From G963678255 sp963678255 (GTDB lineage: Bacteria > Cloacimonadota > Cloacimonadia > Cloacimonadales > WRIO01), in NCBI GenBank assembly GCA_963678255.2, contig CAXXTW010000002.1:186001-250000 (forward strand): 64,000 bases of DNA, in the 5' to 3' direction. This document shows positions 53,280-62,806 of this stretch, one piece after another (position 1 is the stretch's first letter; each line of letters starts with the position of its first letter). Made by a program: the position numbers and the translations under genes. The notes beneath the pieces were generated by a model. The model was given only the letters and a program-made list of their open reading frames with translations, made no database searches and had not been told where the DNA came from.

Positions 53280-53723
53280 ATGAGTTTTTTAATTAGCGAT
53301 AAAGCCCGAATCTGGATGAGAGAAGAATCTCAGAAGCATTTTTATTATGGTTCAATCTCAAATTTATTAGCACTTTTAAAAGAAAAAAAGAAAATTTTTA
53401 CAGTTTCTTTGAGTCATAAAGAAACTCAGATTATTAGTTGCGAGTTTTCTGATCAAACAGACTTATATGAGTTAAAGAGTTTTTCTGGTTCTAAAATTAT
53501 AATTGGAAAAGATGTTCTTTTTCATATTGATTCTGTATGGGTACCATTACATGATATTAAGCATCATGAAAAAATAACAGAATTTAATATTTTAAATAAC
53601 CATTTTAAAGAAAGTTATGCTATAAAAGTATCTAAAATTGAAAATTGCAAATCATATAAAATCAGTACTCAGGACCATACAATTGTTATTAATAATTTTT
53701 TAATAAAACTCTCAAACGAATAA
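53280..53723 (+). CDS. Hypothetical protein, motAB operon
   Basis: 147 residues, not recognised. Soluble, no signal peptide or spans, mixed alpha/beta with many Lys, Ile and His. Starts one base after the response regulator stop, so it is translated from the same message and is probably functionally linked with motility or its control. Nothing catalytic visible. Confidence 0.6.
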   Translation: MSFLISDKARIWMREESQKHFYYGSISNLLALLKEKKKIFTVSLSHKETQIISCEFSDQTDLYELKSFSGSKIIIGKDVLFHIDSVWVPLHDIKHHEKITEFNILNNHFKESYAIKVSKIENCKSYKISTQDHTIVINNFLIKLSNE

Positions 53724-53780
53724 AATATTTTTGTTTTTTTTTGTCTTTTATCTAATATATAATTAGAGAAAGGGAAAAAA

Positions 53781-54197
53781 ATGATAGAAATATTGATTAT
53801 TAAAAATGCTCCTCTTGATGATTTGATAATGCTATATAAGGATGCTAACTGGTGGGTTGAAGAAAATGACGGTGCAGATCCTCAGTTTATAAATAAAATT
53901 ATTGCAGGATCATACTGTTTTGTGATTGCAAAAAAAGAAAATCGTATCATTGGAATGGGGCGGGCCATTAGTGATGGTGTGAGTGATGCGTACATTCAAG
54001 ATGTTGCTGTATTAAAAGAATTCAGAGGACAGGGAATTGGTAAAGCTATAATAAAAGCAATTATTAAAAACTTAGAAGAGAATAAAATCTCTTGGATAGG
54101 ACTGATCAGTGAACCTGATGCTATTCCTTTTTATAAATCTTTAAGCTTTGAAATAATGGAAAACCATATTCCTTTTATCTTCAAAGGAAAATTATGA
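53781..54197 (+). CDS. GNAT-family N-acetyltransferase
   Basis: 138 residues. The acetyl-CoA-binding motif is clear: AYIQDVAVLKEFRGQGIGKA (motif A with R/Q-x-x-G-x-G), preceded by RIIGMGRAISDGV and followed by ISEPDAIPFYKSLSFEIM. Similar to small aminoacyl or polyamine acetylases; the substrate is unknown. Overlaps the next gene by 4 bp. Confidence 0.9.
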   Translation: MIEILIIKNAPLDDLIMLYKDANWWVEENDGADPQFINKIIAGSYCFVIAKKENRIIGMGRAISDGVSDAYIQDVAVLKEFRGQGIGKAIIKAIIKNLEENKISWIGLISEPDAIPFYKSLSFEIMENHIPFIFKGKL

Positions 54198-55075
54198 TAG
54201 AATTAAAAAACTTAACTTTTGAGCATTTTGATAGTTTAAAATCCATGTTATCAAAATATCCACGATGGACATGTGATTATAATATCAGCAATCTTTATAC
54301 TTGGGGTGAACACTATGATATAAAGATTTGTTTTTACAAAGAACGTATTATTATCTATAACCCAGTTTATTATTATATTTTTTTTCCAATTGGCGAATTG
54401 TTTACTCCAGAAGAATTAAAACAGTTGGTTTTGGAATTTAAAAAGGAGATCCATCCCGAAGCAGAAATAATATTAATTCCTGAATGCTACGCTAATGAAT
54501 ATCCTTCTGTTACAGATCTTTTTAAATTAACTCCATCTGATAATTGGTCAGATTATATATATCTTTCATCAAAACTTGTTGCATTATCTGGGAAAAAATT
54601 AGCAAAAAAAAAGAATTTAATATCTCAATTTAAACGACTTAACCCAGAATATGAAGTAAAAAGAATTGAAAAAGAAGATCGAGATATTATTACACATTTA
54701 TCGAACAATTGGAAAAATCAAAGAGAATTGGATAGCGACTATCTAAAAATTGAATTTAGTGCTATCGAAAACACTTTTAGATATTGGGAAGAAATTGAAT
54801 CAAAAGGGTTAATGATTCTTATTGATAGTAAACCCATTGCTTTTTCTATCTTTAGTCCTCAAACTGAAGATACAGTTACTGTACATTTTGAGAAATTTGA
54901 TCCATCCTTAAAAGGATCTGCTCAGATTATAAATCATGAAGTCGCAAAATTTGTTGAAAATAAGTATAAATATATAAACAGAGAACAAGATATGGGTATC
55001 GAGGGATTGAAACAAGCAAAAAAGACCTATGAGCCTGAATGTTTAGTAAAATTTATATACACTAATTTATTGTAA
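54194..55075 (+). CDS. DUF2156 family protein (aminoacyl-lipid transferase-like)
   Basis: 293 residues. Two GNAT-like halves as in DUF2156/MprF C-terminal domains: RWTCDYNISNLYTWGEHYDI near the start, YIYLSSKLVALSGKKLAKKK in the middle (the LSGKK motif), and AFSIFSPQTEDTVTVHFEKF with NREQDMGIEGLKQAKKTYEP at the end. It has no membrane domain, unlike MprF. Probably transfers an amino acid from tRNA, but to what is unknown. Coupled to the GNAT gene upstream. Confidence 0.8.
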   Translation: MIELKNLTFEHFDSLKSMLSKYPRWTCDYNISNLYTWGEHYDIKICFYKERIIIYNPVYYYIFFPIGELFTPEELKQLVLEFKKEIHPEAEIILIPECYANEYPSVTDLFKLTPSDNWSDYIYLSSKLVALSGKKLAKKKNLISQFKRLNPEYEVKRIEKEDRDIITHLSNNWKNQRELDSDYLKIEFSAIENTFRYWEEIESKGLMILIDSKPIAFSIFSPQTEDTVTVHFEKFDPSLKGSAQIINHEVAKFVENKYKYINREQDMGIEGLKQAKKTYEPECLVKFIYTNLL

Positions 55076-55178
55076 ATTGTAATAATTGTGAGAAACTACC
55101 TCTCAAAAATAAAAAATCTGTTTACAAAAATCATCTCACATTTTTCATTGAAACAAAGATTATTATAGGGAGAAAAAA

Positions 55179-55541
55179 ATGTTCAGAACTCTGTTGCTTA
55201 GTAAAATACATCGTGCTACGATCACTCAGACAGATTTAAATTATCATGGAAGTATAACTATAGATCGTGATTTAATTGATGCTGTTGGAATCAAGTTATT
55301 CGAAAAAGTAGAGATATTTGATATTCAAAACGGCAATCGCTTTGAAACTTATGTGATTGAAGGAGAAAGAGGCAGTGGTATTATAGGTATCAACGGTGCT
55401 GCCGCTCGTTTAGTTCAATTAGGGGATCAGGTAATCATTGTTAATTATGGTCTTTTATCAGAAGAAGAAATTAAAGAGCATAAACCTAATGTTGTGATTG
55501 TTGATGAAAATAATGAAATCATGGAAACAGTAAAAATATGA
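55179..55541 (+). CDS. panD: Aspartate 1-decarboxylase (proenzyme)
   Basis: 120 residues. Self-cleavage site Gly24-Ser25 in LNYHGSITID, Lys9 in LLSKIHRATIT, and GIIGINGAAARLVQLGDQVI. Makes beta-alanine from aspartate after forming its pyruvoyl cofactor, for pantothenate and CoA. Overlaps panC by 4 bp. Confidence 0.97.
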   Translation: MFRTLLLSKIHRATITQTDLNYHGSITIDRDLIDAVGIKLFEKVEIFDIQNGNRFETYVIEGERGSGIIGINGAAARLVQLGDQVIIVNYGLLSEEEIKEHKPNVVIVDENNEIMETVKI

Positions 55542-56383
55542 ATAAACCGTTAATAATCAGAACCATTGCAGAAATGAACGAATATAGAAAATCTATCATC
55601 TCAAAAACTATTGGTTTTGTGCCTACCATGGGATATCTCCATTCAGGACACTTGTCTTTGGTAAAACAATCAAATCTTCAATCTGACATTACAATTGTCA
55701 GTATTTATGTTAATCCTTCTCAGTTTGGAGTCAATGAAGATTTGGATAAGTATCCAAAGGATTTTGAAAGAGATCTCCTTCTGCTGTCAGAATTGTCTGT
55801 AGACGTTATATTTTCTCCTAATACCAGCGAAATGTATCCACAGGGATATAAGACATGGATTGAGGTTGAAAGCATCTCTACGTTGTATTGTGGAGCTTCA
55901 AGACCAGGGCATTTTAAGGGTGTAACGACAATTGTAGCAAAATTTATGAATATCATTCTACCCGATTTAATGTTCATGGGAGAAAAAGACTTTCAACAAG
56001 TTACAATTCTCAATAAAATGATTAAAGATTTGAATTTTAATACTAAAATTATTCCATGCCCAATTGTGAGAGAATCTGATGGTTTGGCAATGAGTTCAAG
56101 AAATTCTTATTTAAATAATGAACAAAGAATACAAGCTTTATGTTTAAATCGTTCACTTTTATATGCCAGAAAACAATTTAAGGAAGGCAATAAAAATGCT
56201 CAGGAAATTCTGGAACAAATGCGAAACATTATTCTGAAGGAAAATGGTAAGATTGATTATATTGAATTCATTAATCCTAATACTTTAGAAAAAACTGATT
56301 TTTTAACAAAAGATACTCGCATACTCATCGCTGTTTATATTGGTCAGACCAGACTAATTGATAATATGAGTTTCGGAGATTAA
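55538..56383 (+). CDS. panC: Pantothenate synthetase
   Basis: 281 residues. FVPTMGYLHSGHLSLVKQSN (HIGH-like), SIYVNPSQFGVNEDLDKYP, FKGVTTIVAKFMNI, LMFMGEKDFQQVTILNKM, ESDGLAMSSRNSYL (KMSKS-like). Condenses pantoate with the beta-alanine made by PanD, using ATP. Translationally coupled to panD. Confidence 0.98.
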   Translation: MNKPLIIRTIAEMNEYRKSIISKTIGFVPTMGYLHSGHLSLVKQSNLQSDITIVSIYVNPSQFGVNEDLDKYPKDFERDLLLLSELSVDVIFSPNTSEMYPQGYKTWIEVESISTLYCGASRPGHFKGVTTIVAKFMNIILPDLMFMGEKDFQQVTILNKMIKDLNFNTKIIPCPIVRESDGLAMSSRNSYLNNEQRIQALCLNRSLLYARKQFKEGNKNAQEILEQMRNIILKENGKIDYIEFINPNTLEKTDFLTKDTRILIAVYIGQTRLIDNMSFGD

Positions 56384-56385
56384 TC

Positions 56386-57540
56386 TTGGGAATTATTGTA
56401 AAGAAATTTGGCGGATCTTCTGTCGGAAGTATTGAAAGAATTAAAGCTATTGCCGATCATTTGGTTGAAGAAAAAAGAAAAGGAAAAACTCTGGTTGTAG
56501 TCGTTTCAGCAATGGCAAAAACCACCGATTTATTGATTTCTTTAGCTCATGAGATATCTGAACATCCAAATCCAAGAGAATTGGACATGTTATTAACAGC
56601 TGGAGAAAGAATATCTATGTCTTTGTTAGCTTTAGCTTTACATGAACGAAACGAGAAGTCAATTTCATTTACAGGATCTCAAAGTGGCATTATTACTGAT
56701 TGTGTGCATGGCAATGCTAAAATTCAAACAGTTAATGCTTTCCGGATTAAAGAAGAATTAGAAAAAAATAAAATTGTGATTGTAGCGGGATTTCAAGGAG
56801 TTAGTTCTGATAAAGAAATAACTACATTGGGTCGTGGTGGGTCAGATACAAGTGCTGTTGCTTTATCTTGTTATTTACAGGCTGAACTTTGTGAAATTTT
56901 CACTGATGTAGACGGTGTCTATACCTCAGATCCTCGCTATATCTCAAGTGTAAAAAAGATAAATCGAATTTCTTATGAACAAATGCTTTTTCTAACATAT
57001 GGAGGATCAAAAGTACTTCATCCTCGTTCTGTAGAATTTGCTATGAAATATAATATTCCAATCGAAGTAAAATCTTCTTTTACTTTTCAAGAGGGTACTA
57101 TGGTATTACAAAATATGGAGCAATCAACTGTAAAGGCTTTAGCGCATAAAGATAGATTAAAGTTATTGCAAATCAAATCAGAAAAGGCTTTATGGGAAAT
57201 TATTAACATAATTCAAACAGATGTGTTTGATCTCTATGTTCAATCGGATGAAATAAATGTTCTGTTTGAAGATCAATATACCTTAAGATTAACTGATGAG
57301 TTAAAAAGTCAATTGATAGATTATAAAATCAATGATGATATATACACTTCTTTTACCTTAACAGGTATTAGAATTGCAAATGATAAAGATTTTTTAGAAG
57401 ATTTTACTTATTATCTTTCAAATAATAATCAGGAAATTTATCAAATTCAAACATCTGGATTAGGGTTAAAATGTTTGGTAAAATCAAACAATCTTGAAGA
57501 ATTATTAAAACTCATACATGATAAATATGTGATTGGATAA
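56386..57540 (+). CDS. lysC: Aspartate kinase
   Basis: 384 residues, TTG start after CGGAGA; no ATG is available after the panC stop. N-terminal IIVKKFGGSSVGSIERIK, VVVVSAMAKTTDLLI, TAGERISMSLLALAL and TTLGRGGSDTSAVALS are typical. The C-terminal two ACT domains (about 265-384) are poorly conserved, so feedback control may be altered. First step from aspartate to lysine, threonine and methionine; sits with panD/panC, which also use aspartate. Confidence 0.93.
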   Translation: MGIIVKKFGGSSVGSIERIKAIADHLVEEKRKGKTLVVVVSAMAKTTDLLISLAHEISEHPNPRELDMLLTAGERISMSLLALALHERNEKSISFTGSQSGIITDCVHGNAKIQTVNAFRIKEELEKNKIVIVAGFQGVSSDKEITTLGRGGSDTSAVALSCYLQAELCEIFTDVDGVYTSDPRYISSVKKINRISYEQMLFLTYGGSKVLHPRSVEFAMKYNIPIEVKSSFTFQEGTMVLQNMEQSTVKALAHKDRLKLLQIKSEKALWEIINIIQTDVFDLYVQSDEINVLFEDQYTLRLTDELKSQLIDYKINDDIYTSFTLTGIRIANDKDFLEDFTYYLSNNNQEIYQIQTSGLGLKCLVKSNNLEELLKLIHDKYVIG

Positions 57541-57543
57541 GTT

Positions 57544-57912
57544 ATGAAAAAAAAAGTAATGCTGGTGGAAGATGATGAGACTTTATGCGAATTAAGCCAG
57601 GAAATGTTTAGATTGATAAATGTTCCATTATACGTTGCTCAAACCTATGAGGACGCCATAAAAATTTTTGAAGAAAATCATCATGAAATCCAAATTGTGA
57701 TCTTTGATATGAATCTGGATAATTATACAGGGGTTGATACTTATAAGTATCTATTTTCCATTGATACTGATTTTACTGCAATACTTGCTTCTGGAATGTT
57801 TTTAGATGATGATATTGATGTTTATAAAGAGATGGGTTTTCATGAAGTCATCTCAAAACCTTATAATTTAAGAGATATTAGAAAACTAATTACAAATTAT
57901 CTGAAAGATTAG
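57544..57912 (+). CDS. Single-domain response regulator
   Basis: 122 residues, receiver only: VMLVEDDETLCELS, acceptor Asp in IVIFDMNLDNYTG, ILASGMF and the switch Lys in ISKPYNL. Inserted between lysC (3 bp) and metG (8 bp), so expressed with housekeeping genes. No kinase adjacent; partner unknown. Confidence 0.88.
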   Translation: MKKKVMLVEDDETLCELSQEMFRLINVPLYVAQTYEDAIKIFEENHHEIQIVIFDMNLDNYTGVDTYKYLFSIDTDFTAILASGMFLDDDIDVYKEMGFHEVISKPYNLRDIRKLITNYLKD

Positions 57913-57920
57913 GAGACTAT

Positions 57921-59954
57921 GTGGATAAATATATAGTAACAAGTGCTTTACCCTATGCAAATGGTAAATTACATATTGGGCATATTGCTGGTGCTTATTT
58001 ACCTGCTGACATATATGTGCGATTCTTAAAAATGAATAAAGAAGATGTCATTTATATATGCGGGACAGATGAACATGGGGCTCCAATTTCCATTAGAGCT
58101 GAAGCAGAGGGAAAAACACCCAGAGAAATTGTTGATTTTTACCATCAAAGTATTAAAACTAGTTTTGATGGTATGATGATTAAGTTTGATAATTTTTCTG
58201 GTACAGCCAGAGAAAAACATCATGCTTTATCTAAAAAATTCTTTTTAGAATTGTTACACAATGGTTTTATAAATACTCATTCAACACAACAAATGTTTTG
58301 CGAACATGATTCTCGTTTTTTACCCGATCGTTATGTTGAAGGAAAATGTCCTCATTGTGGTGCTGATGGTGCCAGAGGAGATCAATGTGATGCTTGCGGA
58401 AAGTTAATTGATGCAACTAAACTTGTTCTACCCACCTGTAAAATCTGTTCAAATCCTCCTGTAGTCCGAGAAACTAAGCATTGGTTTCTTGATCTTACAA
58501 AATTTTCTGAGCCATTAAAAGAATGGTTACAAACCAAAACTAATTGGAAAGATAATGTTTTAAAATTTATATTAAACTGGATTGAAGAAGGATTGATTGA
58601 AAGATCTATTACCCGGGATATTAATTGGGGAGTGGAAGTTCCTATAGACGGAACAGAAGGTAAAGTATTATATGTATGGTTTGATGCGCCTATTGGTTAT
58701 ATTTCATCAACTATTGAATGGGCTGAAAAATTGGGTCAACCAGATAAGTGGAAAGAGTATTGGCTTGATCAAAATACAAAATTAATCCATTTTATTGGTA
58801 AAGATAATATTCCCTTTCATGCAATTATTTGGCCTTCTATATTAATGGGACAAAATGAAAAATATGTATTACCTACAGATATCCCTGCAAACGAATACTT
58901 AACTATTGAGGGTGATAAAGTCTCTACTTCAAGAGATTGGGCAATATGGGTTGAAGACTATTTAAAGTATTTTGATGGAGAATTACTCAGATATACTTTG
59001 GCAGTGAATGCTCCTGAAAGTAAAGACGCTGATTTTACATGGAAAGATTTTCAAAATAAGGTTAATAACGAATTAGCAAATATATTGGGAAATCTGGTCA
59101 ATAGAGTTTTAAGTTTTTCAAAAAAGAATTTTAACGATACCATCCCTTATTGTGAAAATCTGTCTGAGAATTCAAAATCAGTTATAAAAGATTATCAAGC
59201 ATTAGTTAATGAAATTCATCAATCATATAAAGAATTTAAAGTAAGAAAAGTTACAAAACTAGCTATGGATATAGCACGTTTAGGGAATAAATACTTCGAT
59301 GAGAGTAAGCCTTGGGCTACCATAAAAGAAAATAGAGCTCTTGCAAAAGAAACAATTTATGTATGTGCCAATATTCTTAAATCCCTTAGTTATGTCTTTT
59401 ATCCCATTTTACCAAAATCAATGGAATCCCTTCAAAAAATGATGGGTTTACCTATTAATTCTGATTGGGAGAATATTACTATGTTAATCAATAAGGATAT
59501 TGCAATAGCTGATATTTACCCTCTCTTTAAAAAAATTGAAGATGATCAAATCTCTGACCAAATAAATTTACTAAAAACCAAAGCTAAAGCTAAGGAAGAG
59601 GTCAAAAAAGCTGAATTTGAACCCTTTAGTCCTGAAATAGATTTTGAAGATTTTACAAAATTGGATATTCGTGTTGTAAAAGTACTGGAAGCTGAAAAAG
59701 TTAAAAAGTCTGATAAGCTCCTTAAACTTCTGGTGCAAATTGGTACTGAAAAACGTCAGGTTGTAGCAGGAATTTCTCAATATTATAATCCTGATGATTT
59801 GATTGGAAAACAAATTGTCATGTTAATCAATTTAAAGCCAAGAAAACTAATGAATGAAGTATCAGAAGGAATGATTCTTGCCGCTAAATTTGACGGTAAG
59901 CTTTCAGTTTTAACAACAGAAAAAGAAATGCCTTCAGGATCTAAAATTTCGTAG
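57921..59954 (+). CDS. metG: Methionyl-tRNA synthetase
   Basis: 677 residues, GTG start with AGGAGA upstream. HIGH-type motif SALPYANGKLHIGHIAG, a zinc-knuckle region with four Cys pairs (about 127-175, CPHCGADG and CDACGK, CKICSNPP), a WFLDLTKF core, KMSKS variant in GDKVSTSRDWAIW, an anticodon-binding helical domain, and a C-terminal tRNA-binding OB domain (FTKLDIRVVKVLEAEKVKKS, MILAAKF). Charges tRNA-Met in the cytoplasm. The two-Cys-motif, dimeric E. coli-like form. Confidence 0.97.
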   Translation: MDKYIVTSALPYANGKLHIGHIAGAYLPADIYVRFLKMNKEDVIYICGTDEHGAPISIRAEAEGKTPREIVDFYHQSIKTSFDGMMIKFDNFSGTAREKHHALSKKFFLELLHNGFINTHSTQQMFCEHDSRFLPDRYVEGKCPHCGADGARGDQCDACGKLIDATKLVLPTCKICSNPPVVRETKHWFLDLTKFSEPLKEWLQTKTNWKDNVLKFILNWIEEGLIERSITRDINWGVEVPIDGTEGKVLYVWFDAPIGYISSTIEWAEKLGQPDKWKEYWLDQNTKLIHFIGKDNIPFHAIIWPSILMGQNEKYVLPTDIPANEYLTIEGDKVSTSRDWAIWVEDYLKYFDGELLRYTLAVNAPESKDADFTWKDFQNKVNNELANILGNLVNRVLSFSKKNFNDTIPYCENLSENSKSVIKDYQALVNEIHQSYKEFKVRKVTKLAMDIARLGNKYFDESKPWATIKENRALAKETIYVCANILKSLSYVFYPILPKSMESLQKMMGLPINSDWENITMLINKDIAIADIYPLFKKIEDDQISDQINLLKTKAKAKEEVKKAEFEPFSPEIDFEDFTKLDIRVVKVLEAEKVKKSDKLLKLLVQIGTEKRQVVAGISQYYNPDDLIGKQIVMLINLKPRKLMNEVSEGMILAAKFDGKLSVLTTEKEMPSGSKIS

Positions 59955-59955
59955 A

Positions 59956-61440
59956 ATGAAAATTATCTTAATAAAACAGGAGCTGACTTTTTGTTTGCTC
60001 CTTTTCTTTTATTTGAATTATTCCTCTTTAATGGCTGCAAAGTTTATTGATAATAGATTATACTTCGATATCTTTCTTTTTGATGATGATAAAGTATCCT
60101 TGAAATCAAACTCTAATTTCTTTGTTGGCCAAGATACAACTGTTTGTGAATTAGATCATACAAATTTCCTTTCACTTGAATATGTTCGTTCAAAAGAACA
60201 GTTTTTTATCATAAGTAGAGAAATTGTTAATGATTTGGAATTTAGAGCTGATTCGATTTTTATTAATGATTGGTCTGATGGTAAATTCATTATAAAAAAG
60301 GTTCCTGTGAGTGTTTCAAGGAGTTCTTACTCAACCAAACAAAGAGCTGAAGTGAAAGCAAATGCATATCATTTAAAAAGTTATAAAATAATACAAGAAC
60401 CAGGAAAGATTAGAGTTATTTCTATTAATCGAAATTTACCAGTCAAAGAGATGAATCTACCCATTACTGTAATCTCTGCCAATCCTATTATTGTAAATCA
60501 AATCAGCTATAATGGAATGATTACTTTCAAAGATTCATATAATGGTTCTCTAAGAGTAATAAATACAATAGAGATGGAAGAGTATGTTGCTGGCGTTATC
60601 CCGTGCGAAATCGGCACAGATGCGCCTTATGAAGCTTTAAAAGCACAAGCTGTGGCAGCAAGATCCCAGACTTTGTTCAAAATTCTAAGTAATCGACATG
60701 TTGATGATGGGTATGATCTCTGTAATACTGTTCATTGTCAGGTATATAAAGGCTTAGATAAACAGACAGAATCTACCTACAGAGCATCTATTGAAACCTC
60801 TGGTCAGGTTTTACTTTTTAATAATGAAGTGATTGATGCTGTTTTTCACAGTTCTTGTGGTGGGAGAACAGAAAATTCAAAGGATGTTTGGTCAAAAGAT
60901 ATTCCCTATTTACGCTCTTTATCTGATTCCAGAGTTCATAATATTGATCTTAGAAGTGAGAGAAGTATTGAAGATTATCTTCAATCTGATAATAGATCAT
61001 ACTGCTCAGAAATGAAATCTAAAAATGCATGGTATAAAAATTCTTATGAATGGGAAAAAACATATTCTTTAAAAGAATTAAGTAATAAACTCAAAATTGG
61101 TGCCATTAAAGATTTAATAATTATTAAACGGGGAGAATCTGGTAGAATTATAAAACTAAAAATAATTGGAACTCAAGGTTCTGAGATATTAAATAAAGAG
61201 CTAAATATTAGATCTTTCTTTAATCATTGTAACAGTTCTTTTTTTACTTTCGAGATTAAACAGGATAAGATTACTCTTTATGGTAAAGGAATGGGACATG
61301 GGGTTGGAATGTGTCAGTTAGGGGCTATTGCACAGGCATACGAAGGTTATTTGTACAATGATATATTGACATTTTATTTTCAGAATTGTGTTTTGTCTCA
61401 AGAATGGATATTAGATAAAGGATATATTTTAGGAGAATAA
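59956..61440 (+). CDS. SpoIID/LytB-domain protein
   Basis: 494 residues with an N-terminal signal (LTFCLLLFFYLNYSSLMA). The SpoIID domain occupies about 195-480: VINTIEMEEYVAGVIPCEIG, PYEALKAQAVAARSQTLFKI, CQVYKGLDKQTESTYRAS, FHSSCGGRTENSKDVWS and YGKGMGHGVGMCQLGAIAQA. SpoIID cleaves peptidoglycan at sites without peptide stems; this organism is not expected to sporulate, and such proteins are common in non-sporulating FCB bacteria. One base after metG. Confidence 0.93.
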   Translation: MKIILIKQELTFCLLLFFYLNYSSLMAAKFIDNRLYFDIFLFDDDKVSLKSNSNFFVGQDTTVCELDHTNFLSLEYVRSKEQFFIISREIVNDLEFRADSIFINDWSDGKFIIKKVPVSVSRSSYSTKQRAEVKANAYHLKSYKIIQEPGKIRVISINRNLPVKEMNLPITVISANPIIVNQISYNGMITFKDSYNGSLRVINTIEMEEYVAGVIPCEIGTDAPYEALKAQAVAARSQTLFKILSNRHVDDGYDLCNTVHCQVYKGLDKQTESTYRASIETSGQVLLFNNEVIDAVFHSSCGGRTENSKDVWSKDIPYLRSLSDSRVHNIDLRSERSIEDYLQSDNRSYCSEMKSKNAWYKNSYEWEKTYSLKELSNKLKIGAIKDLIIIKRGESGRIIKLKIIGTQGSEILNKELNIRSFFNHCNSSFFTFEIKQDKITLYGKGMGHGVGMCQLGAIAQAYEGYLYNDILTFYFQNCVLSQEWILDKGYILGE

Positions 61441-62739
61441 ATGAAATTTATAATTGAAACATATGGTTGTCAAATGAATATCGCTGATAGTGAAATGATA
61501 TCATCAATATTAATAAAATCAGGACATGAATTAACTTCAGATATATCTGAAGCTGAGATTATTATTTTTAACACTTGTTCTGTTCGCCAACATGCTGAAG
61601 ACAGAGTTATAGGGAGAATTTCAAATGAGATTTCTAGAAAGTATGAAAATCCAAATATATTGATTGGAGTGGTTGGATGTATGGCTCAGCGACTGGGAAA
61701 AGAATTAAAGACTATTAATAAAAAACTTGATTTTGTCGTAGGAGTTGATAATTATTTTAAATTACCCTCAATTATTGAAAATCTTCAGGATAAAAAGCAT
61801 TTTGTTAATGAAACCCTTATGGATCATTTAGAGATTTATTCTGAAATATATCCTGTGAGAATAGATGAAAATAATGCTTTTATTACGATTATGAGGGGTT
61901 GTAATAACTATTGTACTTATTGTATTGTACCTTATGTACGGGGAAGAGAACGTAGCAGACCTGCAGAAGATATTTTAAACGAAGTTAAAAAAGCTGGTGA
62001 ATCAGGATTTTTTGAAATCACTTTATTAGGTCAAAATGTCAATTCTTATCGTTGGAATGATATGAGTTTTCCTGATTTACTCAGAAAGATTAATGAAATT
62101 GATACAATAAAAAGAATTAGATTTATCACTTCTCATCCAAAGGATTTGTCTGATGATTTGATCAAAGCTATGGTTGATTGTGATAAATTATGCGAACATA
62201 TCCATTTACCTGTTCAAAGTGGTAATAATGATGTTTTAAAAGCTATGAACAGAGGTTATACCAAAGAACACTATATAAACCTAATAAAAAAACTCAGACT
62301 GGCTATTCCAAATATTGCTATCACTACTGATGTAATTGCTGGTTTTCCAGGAGAATCAGATGAACAATTTGAAGAAACCTTTAATCTGATGAAAGAAATT
62401 CGCTATGATTTTGCCTTTATGTTTAAATACTCTACTCGTACTGGTACTAAATCTGAACATTTTGACAATCAGGTTCCAGAAGATATTCGTTTGCTTAGAT
62501 TACAAAGATTGATTGATCTCCAAACTGAGATTACTCATGAAAAATATAAAGAACAAATCGGTAAAATTGTTGAAGTTTATATCGAAGGAATTAGTAAAAA
62601 AGATACAAATGAATTATGTGGAAAGACCAGGGATTTTAAAATTACTGTTTTTAAAGGCACAGAAGATCTCATACATACTTTTGTAACCTTAAAAATTATT
62701 GATGCAGTCGGATGGACTTTAAAAGGTGAAAGAGTTTAG
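61441..62739 (+). CDS. miaB: tRNA-2-methylthio-N6-dimethylallyladenosine synthase MiaB
   Basis: 432 residues, start directly after the SpoIID stop. N-terminal MTTase domain with three cluster cysteines (ETYGCQMNIADSE, NTCSVRQHAEDR, VVGCMAQR), radical SAM motif MRGCNNYCTYCIVPYVRGRE, and a C-terminal TRAM domain (from about 365). Adds the methylthio group at A37 of tRNAs that read UNN codons. All cluster cysteines present. Confidence 0.97.
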   Translation: MKFIIETYGCQMNIADSEMISSILIKSGHELTSDISEAEIIIFNTCSVRQHAEDRVIGRISNEISRKYENPNILIGVVGCMAQRLGKELKTINKKLDFVVGVDNYFKLPSIIENLQDKKHFVNETLMDHLEIYSEIYPVRIDENNAFITIMRGCNNYCTYCIVPYVRGRERSRPAEDILNEVKKAGESGFFEITLLGQNVNSYRWNDMSFPDLLRKINEIDTIKRIRFITSHPKDLSDDLIKAMVDCDKLCEHIHLPVQSGNNDVLKAMNRGYTKEHYINLIKKLRLAIPNIAITTDVIAGFPGESDEQFEETFNLMKEIRYDFAFMFKYSTRTGTKSEHFDNQVPEDIRLLRLQRLIDLQTEITHEKYKEQIGKIVEVYIEGISKKDTNELCGKTRDFKITVFKGTEDLIHTFVTLKIIDAVGWTLKGERV

Positions 62740-62751
62740 AAAATCTATCTT

Positions 62752-62779
62752 GGAGACACTCTAGTTTATTTGTGTCTCC
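62752..62779. terminator. Hairpin between miaB and the convergent lipoprotein gene
   Basis: GGAGACAC and GTGTCTCC arms with a 12-base loop. The tail is AT-rich without a strong T run, so termination is likely but not certain. Confidence 0.5.
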
Positions 62780-62806
62780 ATAATTCATAACTTTTATATT
62801 TTACTA

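Noticed and set aside
59956..61440. SpoIID-like gene as evidence of sporulation
   Set aside because: SpoIID/LytB-domain proteins occur widely in non-sporulating bacteria and no other sporulation gene is present.
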